From positions 1 to 64,000 of the forward strand of contig NZ_FYEB01000012.1 of NCBI RefSeq assembly GCF_900187445.1: 64,000 bases of DNA, written 5' to 3'. A program made the translations under genes and the position numbers. Under the pieces are notes generated by a model. That model had not been told where the DNA came from, made no database searches, and saw nothing but the letters and a program-made list of their open reading frames with translations. This document shows positions 52,203 to 60,853 of this stretch, one piece after another (positions within the stretch are counted from its first letter, which is position 1; each line of letters begins with the position of its first letter). The DNA is from Pseudomonas sp. Irchel s3b2 (GTDB lineage Bacteria > Pseudomonadota > Gammaproteobacteria > Pseudomonadales > Pseudomonadaceae).

Positions 52203-52601
52203 GTGACCGACTTTTCGTCAAGCAGTGAGCTACTCAACGGCCCAGGTGAGCCTCTTCAAGGTTCTATGGACACAGTGGACGAGCTCATCGAACTGGCGAA
52301 ATCTCGCTTTCCACGTAAGCCCTACTGCCTTATCGAGCAATGGACAATTTTCCGAGTAGACGTCTCAGAAGGCGAGCTGCAAAAAATCCACGCAGCCGGC
52401 CAACTGCCCCTGGTTGTTTTTGCGCACAACGTCCTATTTGACAGTCAGAGAAGATTTGATGTTGGCGATTGGGTACGTAGTACGTTCGCGATTTCGTTCG
52501 AAGAGGGTTATCTCTTCGAAACTAGGAACACAATCTACATGTTGGTAGGCAACGGTCACGAAAAAGCCACAAGCCTCAAAACAGCTCTTTCTTTTTTTTA
52601 A
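52203..52601 (+). CDS. DUF6957-like protein
   Basis: A 132-residue protein with GTG start. KPYCLIEQWTIFRVDVSEGE, LPLVVFAHNVLFDSQRRFD and VGDWVRSTFAISFEEGYLFE fit the DUF6957 pattern common on pseudomonad islands (moderate confidence). First in a run of small genes pointing the same way to about 55.9 kb. Confidence 0.6.
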   Translation: MTDFSSSSELLNGPGEPLQGSMDTVDELIELAKSRFPRKPYCLIEQWTIFRVDVSEGELQKIHAAGQLPLVVFAHNVLFDSQRRFDVGDWVRSTFAISFEEGYLFETRNTIYMLVGNGHEKATSLKTALSFF

Positions 52602-52642
52602 ACGGAGACCGGGCATGCGAGCGTTCAAAGCAGAGAGTCAAA

Positions 52643-53065
52643 ATGTTCAGAACCAAATTAAAAAACAAGTACGGGCGACCGGGAACGATGAGTGAAGAGG
52701 TCTCTCACTGGCTTAAGGTCTCACGCGACCTGTCATTGCACTGGTATCACGTTAGTCTGGAAGTGCGCCGAGAAGGCAGGATGACAAGTCATGTAGTCAT
52801 GCTGAACGACGAGATCAAGCTGCTCGAGACTCTTAAGGATCCGAGGGCTGATCGGGTGGTTGTGGACGTAAAGGTCGTTACGCCAGGCTGGATGAACAAA
52901 AAAGGCGAATGGCTCATGGAGACGCTGGCAGGAGTATTCGTAGGCGTCGAAAAAAATGACATTCCAGTATGTGTGTTGGAGCTGGCAAACGGCTCTATCT
53001 ATACCGACTCTCACGACCCATCCATCACCAAAGAATCCTTGTCCGACGTCCTTAAAATTTACTGA
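52643..53065 (+). CDS. Hypothetical protein, 140 aa
   Basis: Contains LHWYHVSLEVRREGRMTSHV, LLETLKDPRADRVVVDVKVV and MKKGEW-like turns, ending ITKESLSDVLKIY. A small soluble alpha/beta protein. No family recognised. The start ATG 52643 has no strong ribosome-binding site. It lies fourteen bases before the next gene. Confidence 0.5.
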   Translation: MFRTKLKNKYGRPGTMSEEVSHWLKVSRDLSLHWYHVSLEVRREGRMTSHVVMLNDEIKLLETLKDPRADRVVVDVKVVTPGWMNKKGEWLMETLAGVFVGVEKNDIPVCVLELANGSIYTDSHDPSITKESLSDVLKIY

Positions 53066-53079
53066 TAAGGGAGATGCTG

Positions 53080-53445
53080 ATGTCTGGTGACACAGAAATT
53101 GAATTGCACTCCAAACGGCTTACCGATTTAGATATTCGCAGGCTCATTCGCGCGAGCAAGCACTTCTATGAAGAACCTGTCACCGCGTACCTAAGTGATG
53201 TATTCGTTCACTCGAATTCAGCGGTGGGCATCGTCTACGGTCACATAGAACCAGGCCCGCATGGGCGATTCGCTGACGGACATTTTTTGCGTACTTCTGA
53301 CATCCGTTTTGCTACGAAGGAAGGTCGTTTCTGGGTGTTAACCACGTTGAATAGCCGCTATGTCGTTGCGTCCTTCAAGAGGGATTGTGGTGGTAGAGCC
53401 AGCTTCAGAAGCCTTTTACAGTCAGCCCAGCTTTGTCGTCACTAG
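53080..53445 (+). CDS. Hypothetical protein, 121 aa
   Basis: AGGGAG six bases before ATG 53080 decides the start over ATG 53074. The sequence reads LHSKRLTDLDIRRLIRASKH, then AVGIVYGHIEPGPHGRFADG and GRFWVLTTLNSRYVVASFKR. It has a beta-rich, enzyme-like feel but no recognised family. Confidence 0.5.
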   Translation: MSGDTEIELHSKRLTDLDIRRLIRASKHFYEEPVTAYLSDVFVHSNSAVGIVYGHIEPGPHGRFADGHFLRTSDIRFATKEGRFWVLTTLNSRYVVASFKRDCGGRASFRSLLQSAQLCRH

Positions 53446-53516
53446 CGCACGTCTCACGGGAGCATGTGGGGCGTTATCAGAGTCTAGATCTTGGTAATGG
53501 ATCTCAGGAGGGCTAA

Positions 53517-53804
53517 ATGGGAATGTACATCAAGAAAGGTGAGCCCCTTTGCGTGTCTTCTGGTATGTATGAGTCATACATCCGCGAAGGCCCGTACGTG
53601 GCGCTGCGAGATTTTGAGTTCAATGATGTAATCGAAGAGTTCAAAAGCCGGACGCCCGTCCCTGATGAGGAATACCTTCTGTTGTTCAATTTTCACGAGT
53701 ATCTCGTGGCAAAGCGGTATCTCGAAAAGACACCCTGTCGCGTTATTCATCTCGGGGAGTTCGGCAGATTTGATCTGAGAGAGAAATTCGACACAGATGC
53801 TTGA
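53517..53804 (+). CDS. Hypothetical protein, 95 aa
   Basis: Preceded by AGGAGGG. The product is acidic and aromatic-rich (MYESYIREGPYVALRDFEFN, then YLLLFNFHEYLVAKRYLEKT). No family recognised. Confidence 0.5.
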   Translation: MGMYIKKGEPLCVSSGMYESYIREGPYVALRDFEFNDVIEEFKSRTPVPDEEYLLLFNFHEYLVAKRYLEKTPCRVIHLGEFGRFDLREKFDTDA

Positions 53805-53953
53805 ACGCACGGTGCGATTGTTTATTTGCGTTCAAACGCATTTCTTGAGATGAGAAGTTGTTTCTGCCAATGGAGATGAGCGCAGTGGCTCGAACAATAG
53901 TTTCTCTGCTGATGATTATGCAAAGGTTGATATGGAAAAGTTGATGGTGGCCG

Positions 53954-54451
53954 ATGAAGCTTTTTTTGGATTGTGAGTTCAGTCAGCTCAACAGGGACGC
54001 AAAGCTCATCTCGCTGGGCTTGGTGGCTGAATCTGGCCAAGAGTTCTATGTCGAGCTCCTGGATACCTACACCGTTAGTGACTGCAGCGAATTCGTCGTC
54101 CAACACGTACTCCCGCAGCTCAACCCAGTCCTCCATGGCCAGACAGTTGCGAATGCCCATGTATCCCTAATCGATTTCCTCGCCCGCTTCGATGAGGTGC
54201 TTGAGATTTGCACAGACGCCCCGGACTGGGACTGGGATTTTTTCTGTGACCTCGCATACGTACACCACAGTTGGCCAGCACATGTCATGAACCGGCCGAC
54301 CAATCTCACCACTCTATTCAGCAAGGCAAACACTGACGCCCTGCAAGAGGTGGAACTCCCAGGCCTGCCACACCAGGCCCTGTTGGACGCACGGATCCTT
54401 GCATTGCTTTACAAGGGTTTGACATCAGCTTCGTACCCCACCATAGGTTAG
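53954..54451 (+). CDS. DEDDh-type 3'-5' exonuclease-like protein
   Basis: A 165-residue protein. MKLFLDCEFSQLNRDAKLIS supplies the first two acidic metal ligands (D-x-E in LDCEF). A central WDWDFFCDLAY holds a third. The end LPHQALLDARILALLYKGL has the His-X4-Asp of the DEDDh class. It probably removes nucleotides from RNA or DNA 3' ends. Such genes are frequent on plasmids and islands. Confidence 0.7.
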   Translation: MKLFLDCEFSQLNRDAKLISLGLVAESGQEFYVELLDTYTVSDCSEFVVQHVLPQLNPVLHGQTVANAHVSLIDFLARFDEVLEICTDAPDWDWDFFCDLAYVHHSWPAHVMNRPTNLTTLFSKANTDALQEVELPGLPHQALLDARILALLYKGLTSASYPTIG

Positions 54452-54472
54452 AAAATATGCGGAGGATTGGCG

Positions 54473-54685
54473 ATGGCTCTTGATGACGACACGGTGTACT
54501 GCGATGTTCAGATGCCAGTCGCGCAGGGGCGAGAGCTCCTGCAGTTAGTGAATGCCTTGCGCGATTCGGGAGCTCATCCGAACCTCGATACAGTTTTCGC
54601 TCGTATTCAATTCGAGCTGACGATGGCGATTGATATTGTTGAGCATCCGCCGACGTGGGGTGCTGGTGAACCGACGAAGCACTGA
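54473..54685 (+). CDS. Hypothetical protein, 70 aa
   Basis: GGAGG lies seven bases before ATG 54473, which decides the start. The acidic product has VQMPVAQGRELLQLVNALRD. No family recognised. Confidence 0.45.
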   Translation: MALDDDTVYCDVQMPVAQGRELLQLVNALRDSGAHPNLDTVFARIQFELTMAIDIVEHPPTWGAGEPTKH

Positions 54686-54834
54686 TTAGCCCAGGCAATG
54701 TACGCTTGCTGAAGAGCGGTGAAGCTAGGCGCTTACGCGAAGGGGCGATTCAATCGTAGCGGCGCATCTAGCTTGCGTGTCACTGGATTATATTTTTCCT
54801 AGCACACCTGGCGAATGAGCTAGAGGAGTAACAG

Positions 54835-55119
54835 ATGAAGGTTTACGTGCTTTCAGACTTACACCTCGAGTTTTCCGAGTTCGTGCCGCCTCCGACCGGC
54901 GCAGATTTGGTGACCTTGGCGGGAGACATCGACCCAAAATGTCGAGCCGTGGAATGGGCGAACCTGGCGTTCGAACGTAAGGTTATCTATGCCTGTGGGA
55001 ATCATGAATTTCACGAGCAACAACATGACCAAAGCCAAAAGCTGGACAGCGATATGCCAAGATCCAGCAGCTGGGAGTGGCGACGTCATCGTCGACTTGC
55101 CCCCAGATTTAATCTCTAG
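54835..55119 (+). pseudogene. Metallophosphoesterase, truncated
   Basis: The N-terminal third of a calcineurin-like phosphoesterase is clear: MKVYVLSDLHLEFSEF (D-x-H), LAGDIDPK (GD) and YACGNHEFH (GNHE). After GNHEFHEQQ, at about residue 65, family sequence stops and the frame runs out of phase through the following AbrB gene. The histidine motifs of the second half are missing, so it should be inactive. Confidence 0.7.
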
Positions 55120-55213
55120 TTTAGGGCTGGGCGTCGGTGATGTACTGACGATTGAAGTAATCGACGGCGCTATAGTCTTGACGCCGATCTCGAACGACTC
55201 AGCTCCAGCCTGA
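55025..55213 (+). CDS. AbrB/MazE-type DNA-binding protein
   Basis: A 62-residue protein with WTAICQDPAAGSGDVIVDLP and SLGLGVGDVLTIEVIDGAIV, the swapped-hairpin AbrB fold of transcription factors and antitoxins. Its start lies inside the truncated phosphoesterase frame in another phase. No toxin gene of the usual families sits beside it. Confidence 0.7.
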   Translation: MTKAKSWTAICQDPAAGSGDVIVDLPPDLISSLGLGVGDVLTIEVIDGAIVLTPISNDSAPA

Positions 55214-55258
55214 TGCAATCAAACTCGGCCAGATTAACTGCTGGGTAAGGTCGTCAAC

Positions 55259-55501
55259 ATGAAAGACTCCAGCACGAACGCTACCGTACCCATCGTTCCG
55301 AGCGACGCAATGCACTCACTGCCTGAGAGGGCAGGAGAAAGCGATTCCGTGTCCCAAGTCCTTAACGTTTTGGCCAGCGATATCGACAGCTATCCAGAGA
55401 ATTTGAAGCTTGTAGATACACGCTTGGTGTCACGCATCAACTCCTTAGTCCTCGGAGTTTGTGTCGATCTCGAAGCGACGCTTTTGACCGCTGATGATTA
55501 A
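55259..55501 (+). CDS. PrlF-like antitoxin C-terminal-domain protein
   Basis: An 80-residue protein whose core VLNVLASDIDSYPENLKLVD and RINSLVLGVCVDLEATL resembles the C-terminal part of PrlF/SohA antitoxins that pair with YhaV. The AbrB part is absent from this frame, but an AbrB gene sits 45 bases upstream. No YhaV-like toxin is nearby. The match is from memory and moderate. Confidence 0.5.
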   Translation: MKDSSTNATVPIVPSDAMHSLPERAGESDSVSQVLNVLASDIDSYPENLKLVDTRLVSRINSLVLGVCVDLEATLLTADD

Positions 55502-55614
55502 CCCGAGTCGACTACCCTGGGAGTTTTATTTTGATCACTGGATCCCAAGATTTTGAGCTTGTCATGAGCGCTTAATCGAACAAGCATCGAGGCCTCTACA
55601 GCGAGATAACAGTC

Positions 55615-55869
55615 ATGAAGGTTGGTGAGTTAATCAGGGCCCTGGAAGCTTTTGACCCCCAGCTGACGGTGATCATCCCAAGGTCAGAAGGCTCGGGGCT
55701 GGAGGACGTAGTTGCGTGTTACGAAGACATCATCTGCAAGGGAAGGGGAATTGCTACGTACGAAGTGCTTGAGTCTTGGACTGATATTTCCGACATCGAC
55801 CCTACCTCAAGCCAGAGGGCGATCGTGATCGACATGGATCTTCAGGTATCTGGCGTCAGCGTTGATTGA
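55615..55869 (+). CDS. Hypothetical protein, 84 aa
   Basis: It begins MKVGELIRALEAFDPQLTVI, a pattern seen in several short phage and plasmid proteins of unknown function. An acidic tail follows (WTDISDIDPTSSQRAIVIDM). Last of the small-gene run. Confidence 0.5.
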   Translation: MKVGELIRALEAFDPQLTVIIPRSEGSGLEDVVACYEDIICKGRGIATYEVLESWTDISDIDPTSSQRAIVIDMDLQVSGVSVD

Positions 55870-56274
55870 AAATTTGAGTCGTAATGACACTGATTGTCAG
55901 GGGGGGTAAGCGCACGGACTTGCCCATCCATTTGCATTCGATCCGACCAGTCATGCGCATCGAATTTTGACAAGCAAGATTCGTGGCCGAGACCGGCTCA
56001 GAACTACCCAAAGTGGATGCTGACGACACACTGATTTCGGCCAAAATTGACCGTCCAACAATCGTCACTGTTGTCGCGCTCGTAGGGCTCTGCCATAGGC
56101 TCAGGAGTAGGCCCCCGTTGGGGCGTAGAGAGCTTCTTTAGAACTGAAGCAGTCCGCGAGTGTCAGCCTCATGTGCGCGCTGATCATTTCACGGATGCAT
56201 AGATCTTGCGATACTGGAATGACCTCCTGCGCTAAAATCCGCGCAAAACCGCTTATTTCTACTTTAGGCTCTTA
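55870..56274. other. Gap before the first PD-(D/E)XK gene
   Basis: No supported gene; both strands show only short frames. The last 60 bases are AT-rich (CGCTTATTTCTACTTTAGGC) and probably carry the promoter for the nuclease gene at 56275. Confidence 0.4.
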
Positions 56275-57174
56275 ATGTCCATCCTCACTGAGAATTACGA
56301 AACTATTTTTGAGCAGTACTCGGCTGCCTTAAGGTGGATGGAGGAGCTTGGAATAAAAATGGGCTCAGGAAGAACTTCTAACTACGAAAAGACCATCGGA
56401 TACTGGAAGGACGCGTACAAGACCGTAACTACAGATGAGGGTCGACAGATATTTCCTGGCTTCGTCAACTCGATGTTTGAGGTTTTCGATTTTATAAATA
56501 TCCATAAAGCATTTCACGGCATTCCGAATCACGAGTTAAAGTCTATTGTTGAGAAACTTCAAAAAGGTGTAAATGGCCCAATCAACGCCGCGAGTGAGAC
56601 GCCTGACTCTTCCGCTGCTCGAAATTTCCTTTTTGAAGCTGCAGTTGCAGCGAAAGCCCATCGTCCAAATAGAGGTGTTGAGGCCATACTCAATGCGAGA
56701 TCCGATACGGGGATCAGTCTGGGTGGTAAGAAAATATGGGTAGAGTGCAAACGTGTCACTACCGTAGAAAAAATTGAGAGCAATGTTCGCAAAGCTTCTA
56801 GTCAGCTAGAAAAAACGCTTATGAGTGCGGTAGGTTCTGGCCACCGTGGAATTGTCGCTTTAGACGTCTCCAAAATTTTGAACCGAGGGGACAAAATCTT
56901 CAAGGCTAGGAACGATGAGACGTTGTTAGCGTCATTGAATCAACTAATGGATCACTTTATCGAGGAACACTCTCTGCTATGGGAGCGAGTTTACGAGAGA
57001 AGACACAAGAAAATCATCGGAACTATCATCAGATTTTCATTCATGGCTACCTCGGAGGCGAGAGGTCTGATAGTGCATACGTCGCAATGGGCAATAAATC
57101 CACGCTTAGGTATCGCTAAGAACGATGAGCAGATTCAAAGGCAGCTTGTTGCCGAGCTAGCGACCGCACTGTGA
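56275..57174 (+). CDS. PD-(D/E)XK nuclease-like protein
   Basis: The 299-residue product has a restriction-endonuclease-like motif at about 140-165: AILNARSDTGISLGGKKIWV with the aspartate, followed by ECKR as the E-X-K. It is preceded by a conserved helix LFEAAVAAKAHRP. The C-terminal half is helical and basic. The first 100 residues are an unrecognised helical domain. No methylase or specificity gene is adjacent, so it may be a stand-alone defence or repair nuclease. Confidence 0.6.
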   Translation: MSILTENYETIFEQYSAALRWMEELGIKMGSGRTSNYEKTIGYWKDAYKTVTTDEGRQIFPGFVNSMFEVFDFINIHKAFHGIPNHELKSIVEKLQKGVNGPINAASETPDSSAARNFLFEAAVAAKAHRPNRGVEAILNARSDTGISLGGKKIWVECKRVTTVEKIESNVRKASSQLEKTLMSAVGSGHRGIVALDVSKILNRGDKIFKARNDETLLASLNQLMDHFIEEHSLLWERVYERRHKKIIGTIIRFSFMATSEARGLIVHTSQWAINPRLGIAKNDEQIQRQLVAELATAL

Positions 57175-57240
57175 AATGAAAACCAAAGATAGAGTTCCAA
57201 GGAGATAAAGAGGGGCTCAGCTAGCGAATTTGAAGTGAGA

Positions 57241-57756
57241 TTAGACACTGCCAGCTCTTCTTGCAGGTAATTGGTTATGTTTTACGTGAAAGCCATTGGA
57301 ATTGCTGCGAGCATAAATTGAAGCGAATTTTATGCCCCATGATTGATCTCTATAAAAATATAGACGGCCAACGTTGCCGTAAAGACCCAGGCTCAATAGT
57401 GTTTCTAGATGGTTCTCAATTATTTTATCCAGATTGTCTGGTGTGTATACAGCGACAAACGATGGAATTAAATATTCACCTTTAACTAAAAATGTTGATT
57501 GCGCGTACGTAATACTTTGCCATGCCATGCGCGTGACTTTTGATGTGGCACCGTGAATTGTGTCAGACCATTTGCATTCAACACCAAACCACTCATTAGT
57601 AAATCCTGCTTCTACCAAATGAGGCTTCGCCTTAAGCATGAGGTCTATCCGAACATTTTTCTTATAAATCGGATGGTGCCCCGATACTTCACGGAGGATC
57701 TCAAAGTCATGCCCGATATTCTTTGTTAGCCGATCTATAAGCGCTGTTTCGGACAT
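57241..57756 (-). CDS. Second PD-(D/E)XK nuclease-like protein
   Basis: A 171-residue protein with NVRIDLMLKAKPHLVEAGFT, then WFGVECKWSDTI, giving the D...E-X-K arrangement. The rest is a compact alpha/beta domain (YAQSTFLVKGEYLIPSFVAV). It is convergent with the first nuclease, the two ends lying 67 bases apart. A perfect dyad sits 28 bases upstream of its ATG. Confidence 0.55.
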   Translation of the reverse strand: MSETALIDRLTKNIGHDFEILREVSGHHPIYKKNVRIDLMLKAKPHLVEAGFTNEWFGVECKWSDTIHGATSKVTRMAWQSITYAQSTFLVKGEYLIPSFVAVYTPDNLDKIIENHLETLLSLGLYGNVGRLYFYRDQSWGIKFASIYARSNSNGFHVKHNQLPARRAGSV

Positions 57757-57783
57757 GATAAATAAACCTATCTAATATTAGGT

Positions 57784-57819
57784 ACATGCCATTTCGCGTT
57801 TTTTGTCGCGATGGCATGT
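57784..57819. promoter_or_regulatory. Candidate operator dyad upstream of the second nuclease gene
   Basis: ACATGCCAT-TT-CGCG (57784-57798) and CGCG-ATGGCATGT (57807-57819) are perfect inverted repeats apart from the inserted TT. Between the dyad and the start is TAATATTA, which could be a -10. It looks like an operator or a hairpin terminator facing the other way. Confidence 0.4.
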
Positions 57820-58340
57820 CGTACATCGTTCCTTGTCGCCCTGCATATCCTTGTCTAGCTTCGAGCTGGTCATTGCTCAGAGAGAACGCGACATGGATGA
57901 CGGCAAGCCCTGCTGCCCTCTAGAGTCGAGAGCACCATCCGTGACACTACTCATTTGCCATCACAGTGTCCACCGTCCACTTTTGGCCGATCTCTGCCTG
58001 CTATACGCTCTGATCCTTGTCCATTTTGGTTTAAGGAAAAACTAATGAACTTGGTGAGTTGAATGCAAACCGGTTAGCAGTGGAATGCCATTCGCAACCT
58101 CCGGCGGCACATCGAAATTCCGCCAGGTTTCAACCCTCATTGCTCCCTGTCCAACCTCAAAATGTTCCCCTAGAAACCCCATCGGTCGTAATTTTTTTTC
58201 GTCCAAGATTGACCGCAAGCACGCTACGACGTGTGCCGACAGATCCCGACTGGGGTATGCGACGGGGAGATGATGAGTCAGAGTTTCACTACGCGGGTTG
58301 ATCAGCTTTGGACGGTTTCCAGCAAGTGACCTCAGTTAGT
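57820..58340. other. Gap between nuclease and abortive-infection genes
   Basis: Several frames of 60-80 codons overlap here on both strands without ribosome-binding sites or protein-like composition. No gene is supported. Confidence 0.4.
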
Positions 58341-58538
58341 TCATTGACAACGCAGAGCACCGGCCCTCGCCTTCCTCGTTTGTTCGAGACGGCGTCGGAT
58401 AAAGGCGTGTACATGGGCGACCTCTGCTCGATCTATAAGCTCCTTGGCGGGTGTATCGTTGATTGATGGACAGCCGGTTGAGAAATTCTGGACTTGGTAA
58501 ATGCACAAAACGGAAAAATGTGTCTGGTTCCAGATCAC
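58341..58538 (-). CDS. Possible gene remnant, 65 aa
   Basis: The second half, PSINDTPAKELIDRAEVAHV followed by HAFIRRRLEQTRKARAG, looks like a genuine protein C-terminus. The first 20 residues do not. It may be the end of a decayed gene. No family assigned. Confidence 0.25.
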   Translation of the reverse strand: MIWNQTHFSVLCIYQVQNFSTGCPSINDTPAKELIDRAEVAHVHAFIRRRLEQTRKARAGALRCQ

Positions 58539-58606
58539 AGCAGGCGTCTATAATCGGAATCCTATAAATTACGGTAAAGTTTTTCGACGAATATGTTAGG
58601 AGTAGC

Positions 58607-59509
58607 ATGGATACCTTAAGGAAATACGCTCCGGGTGTTATTGTTTTAGTGTTGGTTTTAGCGCTGGTATATTTTGTATATAAGGTGTTGTCTCTGTATT
58701 TTGATAACTTTCAAGGTGGATTTAGCACGCTTAATGCGGATTGGGGGACGTTTGGCGATTACGTAGGTGGGGTGCTGAATCCGGTATTTGGGCTACTTAG
58801 CTTCAGTGGCTTGCTTCTTACTATTTATCTTCAGGGAAAGGAACTTAAAGAAGCTAGAACACAGTTTTCGCGTTCGGCGGACGCTCAGGAGAAGTCAGAA
58901 AAAGTTTTGCAGCAACAGGCTAATACATTGATTAGGCAGCAGTTCGAGTCAACTTTTTTCTCGTTGCTGGCACAACATAATAAAGCCTTGGAGTCAATAT
59001 CAACTCAGATATCGGAAGTCTCCGCATCGCCAGTTGATCTTGCATATGACCACGTATTTGACTGGGATAAGGAAAGTCTATCTGAAGCAAAGATTGCTAT
59101 GGATGCGCATAACGAAGATTGTGGTCATTATTTTCGAGCGTTATATCAGTTGCTGAAGTTTCTTTGTGTCTGTATTCCGAACTCTTCTTTGGTATCGAAA
59201 TTTGATGTCGTAACACTCGGGTCGGCACCATTACAAGATAGTGAGAAAATGTATTCGAATATAATTCGATCTTTTTTAAGGTCTGATGTTGTTCAGTTGC
59301 TGGCAGTCAACTGCTTCTGCACGTCCGAAGGTGATCAGTATTTCAAGTATAAGTTGCTTGTTGAGCGCTATTCTTTGCTGGAGCACATGCCGTTTGATGT
59401 TCAAGGTAATAAAGATCCCGCGTTAATTGAATCAATAGGATTTTATAATCGCTCGGCTTTTGGTGCTAGCGATTATCTAGAGAAGGTTTTGGTGGAAGGG
59501 GTTAAGTGA
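58607..59509 (+). CDS. Putative phage abortive-infection membrane protein (putAbiC-like)
   Basis: A 300-residue protein. Two membrane helices are visible: about 10-33 (GVIVLVLVLALVYFVYKVLS) and about 48-72 (VLNPVFGLLSFSGLLLTIYL). They are followed by a coiled coil and the family motif RQQFESTFFSLLAQHNKALE, typical of the putative phage abortive infection (putAbiC) family. The cytoplasmic end is helical. Its TGA overlaps the ATG of the ATPase gene by one base, so they are coupled. In putative defence pairs such membrane proteins would be the effector; that is inference. Confidence 0.75.
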   Translation: MDTLRKYAPGVIVLVLVLALVYFVYKVLSLYFDNFQGGFSTLNADWGTFGDYVGGVLNPVFGLLSFSGLLLTIYLQGKELKEARTQFSRSADAQEKSEKVLQQQANTLIRQQFESTFFSLLAQHNKALESISTQISEVSASPVDLAYDHVFDWDKESLSEAKIAMDAHNEDCGHYFRALYQLLKFLCVCIPNSSLVSKFDVVTLGSAPLQDSEKMYSNIIRSFLRSDVVQLLAVNCFCTSEGDQYFKYKLLVERYSLLEHMPFDVQGNKDPALIESIGFYNRSAFGASDYLEKVLVEGVK

Positions 59510-60804
59510 TGAGTGTCGGCGGATCGCTGGATATCTGGAAGTCTTTAGGGTTAACTGATAGCCCATATAACTCACTGCCCATAACCTCTGATGAGTTAGG
59601 GGATAAATTGCTTGTTGGACGAGAGACTGAGTTAAGGTCGCTGTCAATATCGCTATTGAATTTACATACGCACCCCACACTTGAAGGCGGTAATGGCGTC
59701 GGCAAAACCAGCTTGGTATCAGTCGCAGGATACAGGCTTTTTCAATCGTATCTAGCGGGAGAAAGCAAGTTCGTGCTTCCCCTGCAAAAAAACTTTCAAC
59801 TGTCTGCACGAGAAAATGTCTCTGCATTTAGAGTTAAAGTTTTCCTTCAGATAGTTCAGGCGTTAATAGCTAACAGAGATGTTTTACCTGTTGAAGAACT
59901 TTCCATACCAACAATTCCAGTTTTAGAAGGATGGCGTCGAGCTCTGAGAGTAATCAGTACCTCGTCTGAAAATGGTGGTGTAAGCGAATCGATCGGAGGC
60001 GGGGACAGCTCTGAGTTAGCTGAAGCAATTGATGAAGTTAAAACGTGGTTAGAGACGCAGTTTAAAGACCCGCAGTCTGGTTTTTTTCTATGTGTTATCG
60101 ATAATCTCGAGTTGCTGGAAACCTCCAGCGAAGCAAAAGCGCTATTGGAAGAGATGAGAGATGAAGTATTAAATATCCCTGGCTTGCGGTGGGTGCTTTG
60201 TGGGGCGCGAGGTATCATTAGAAGTGTTGCAAGCACGGGTAGACTTGTAGGCTTCCTTGGCGATCCGGTAGATATACTACCTGTGCGGGATGAGCACATT
60301 GGTGCATTAATTGAAGCGCGGTTGAATGCTTTTAAGATTGAAGATGTGGTATCAGCCCCAGTCGAGATTGATGGTTTTTTAATGCTGTATCATATAGGTC
60401 ATAAAAACCTACGAATAGCAATGAAATATTGCCAGGATTTCACCCTGTGGGCGCTTATGAGGGGAGTCGATTTTTCTAAAACGGAAGGGAAAGTGGCTTT
60501 GCTGGAAGAGTGGTTGACTAGCATGGCGAGTAAAATCCTGCAAAACTCTGTTGTAGGGAAGCGAGCGTGGGCAGTCTTTGATGCAGTCACCAAGAAAGGC
60601 GGATCTTTGAAGCCTAGTGATTTCCCAGAGTTTGGCTTCAAGAGCTATCAAGCCATGGTGCCGCATCTACAGAGCCTCTCCAATGCGAATTTGATAGAGT
60701 CAGTTGTTGATAGCGTGGATGCGCGGAAGAAAACAATATCTGTGCTGCCACTCGGTTGGGTGGTTAATTATGAGAGATCAAAAATCCATCCCGATGTTCA
60801 ATGA
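59509..60804 (+). CDS. P-loop ATPase coupled to the putAbiC-like gene
   Basis: The 431-residue product contains Walker A GGNGVGKTSL (about 61-70) and Walker B FFLCVIDNLELL (about 194-205). LRWVLCGARGIIRS fits a sensor-like strand, and the end is a winged-helix-like region (DAVTKKGGSLKPSDFPEFGF). It is an AAA/KAP-like or STAND-like ATPase. ATG 59509 is preferred to a GTG three bases earlier because it shares the A of the upstream TGA. Together with the upstream membrane protein it forms an isolated two-gene operon. Confidence 0.75.
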   Translation: MSVGGSLDIWKSLGLTDSPYNSLPITSDELGDKLLVGRETELRSLSISLLNLHTHPTLEGGNGVGKTSLVSVAGYRLFQSYLAGESKFVLPLQKNFQLSARENVSAFRVKVFLQIVQALIANRDVLPVEELSIPTIPVLEGWRRALRVISTSSENGGVSESIGGGDSSELAEAIDEVKTWLETQFKDPQSGFFLCVIDNLELLETSSEAKALLEEMRDEVLNIPGLRWVLCGARGIIRSVASTGRLVGFLGDPVDILPVRDEHIGALIEARLNAFKIEDVVSAPVEIDGFLMLYHIGHKNLRIAMKYCQDFTLWALMRGVDFSKTEGKVALLEEWLTSMASKILQNSVVGKRAWAVFDAVTKKGGSLKPSDFPEFGFKSYQAMVPHLQSLSNANLIESVVDSVDARKKTISVLPLGWVVNYERSKIHPDVQ

Positions 60805-60853
60805 TGGTATTTATCATTGAGGCTTAATTAATATCCTATTAGGGAAACAATAA

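Noticed and set aside
55856..56068. A 70-codon minus frame in the gap before the first nuclease gene
   Set aside because: No start signal and no recognisable composition.
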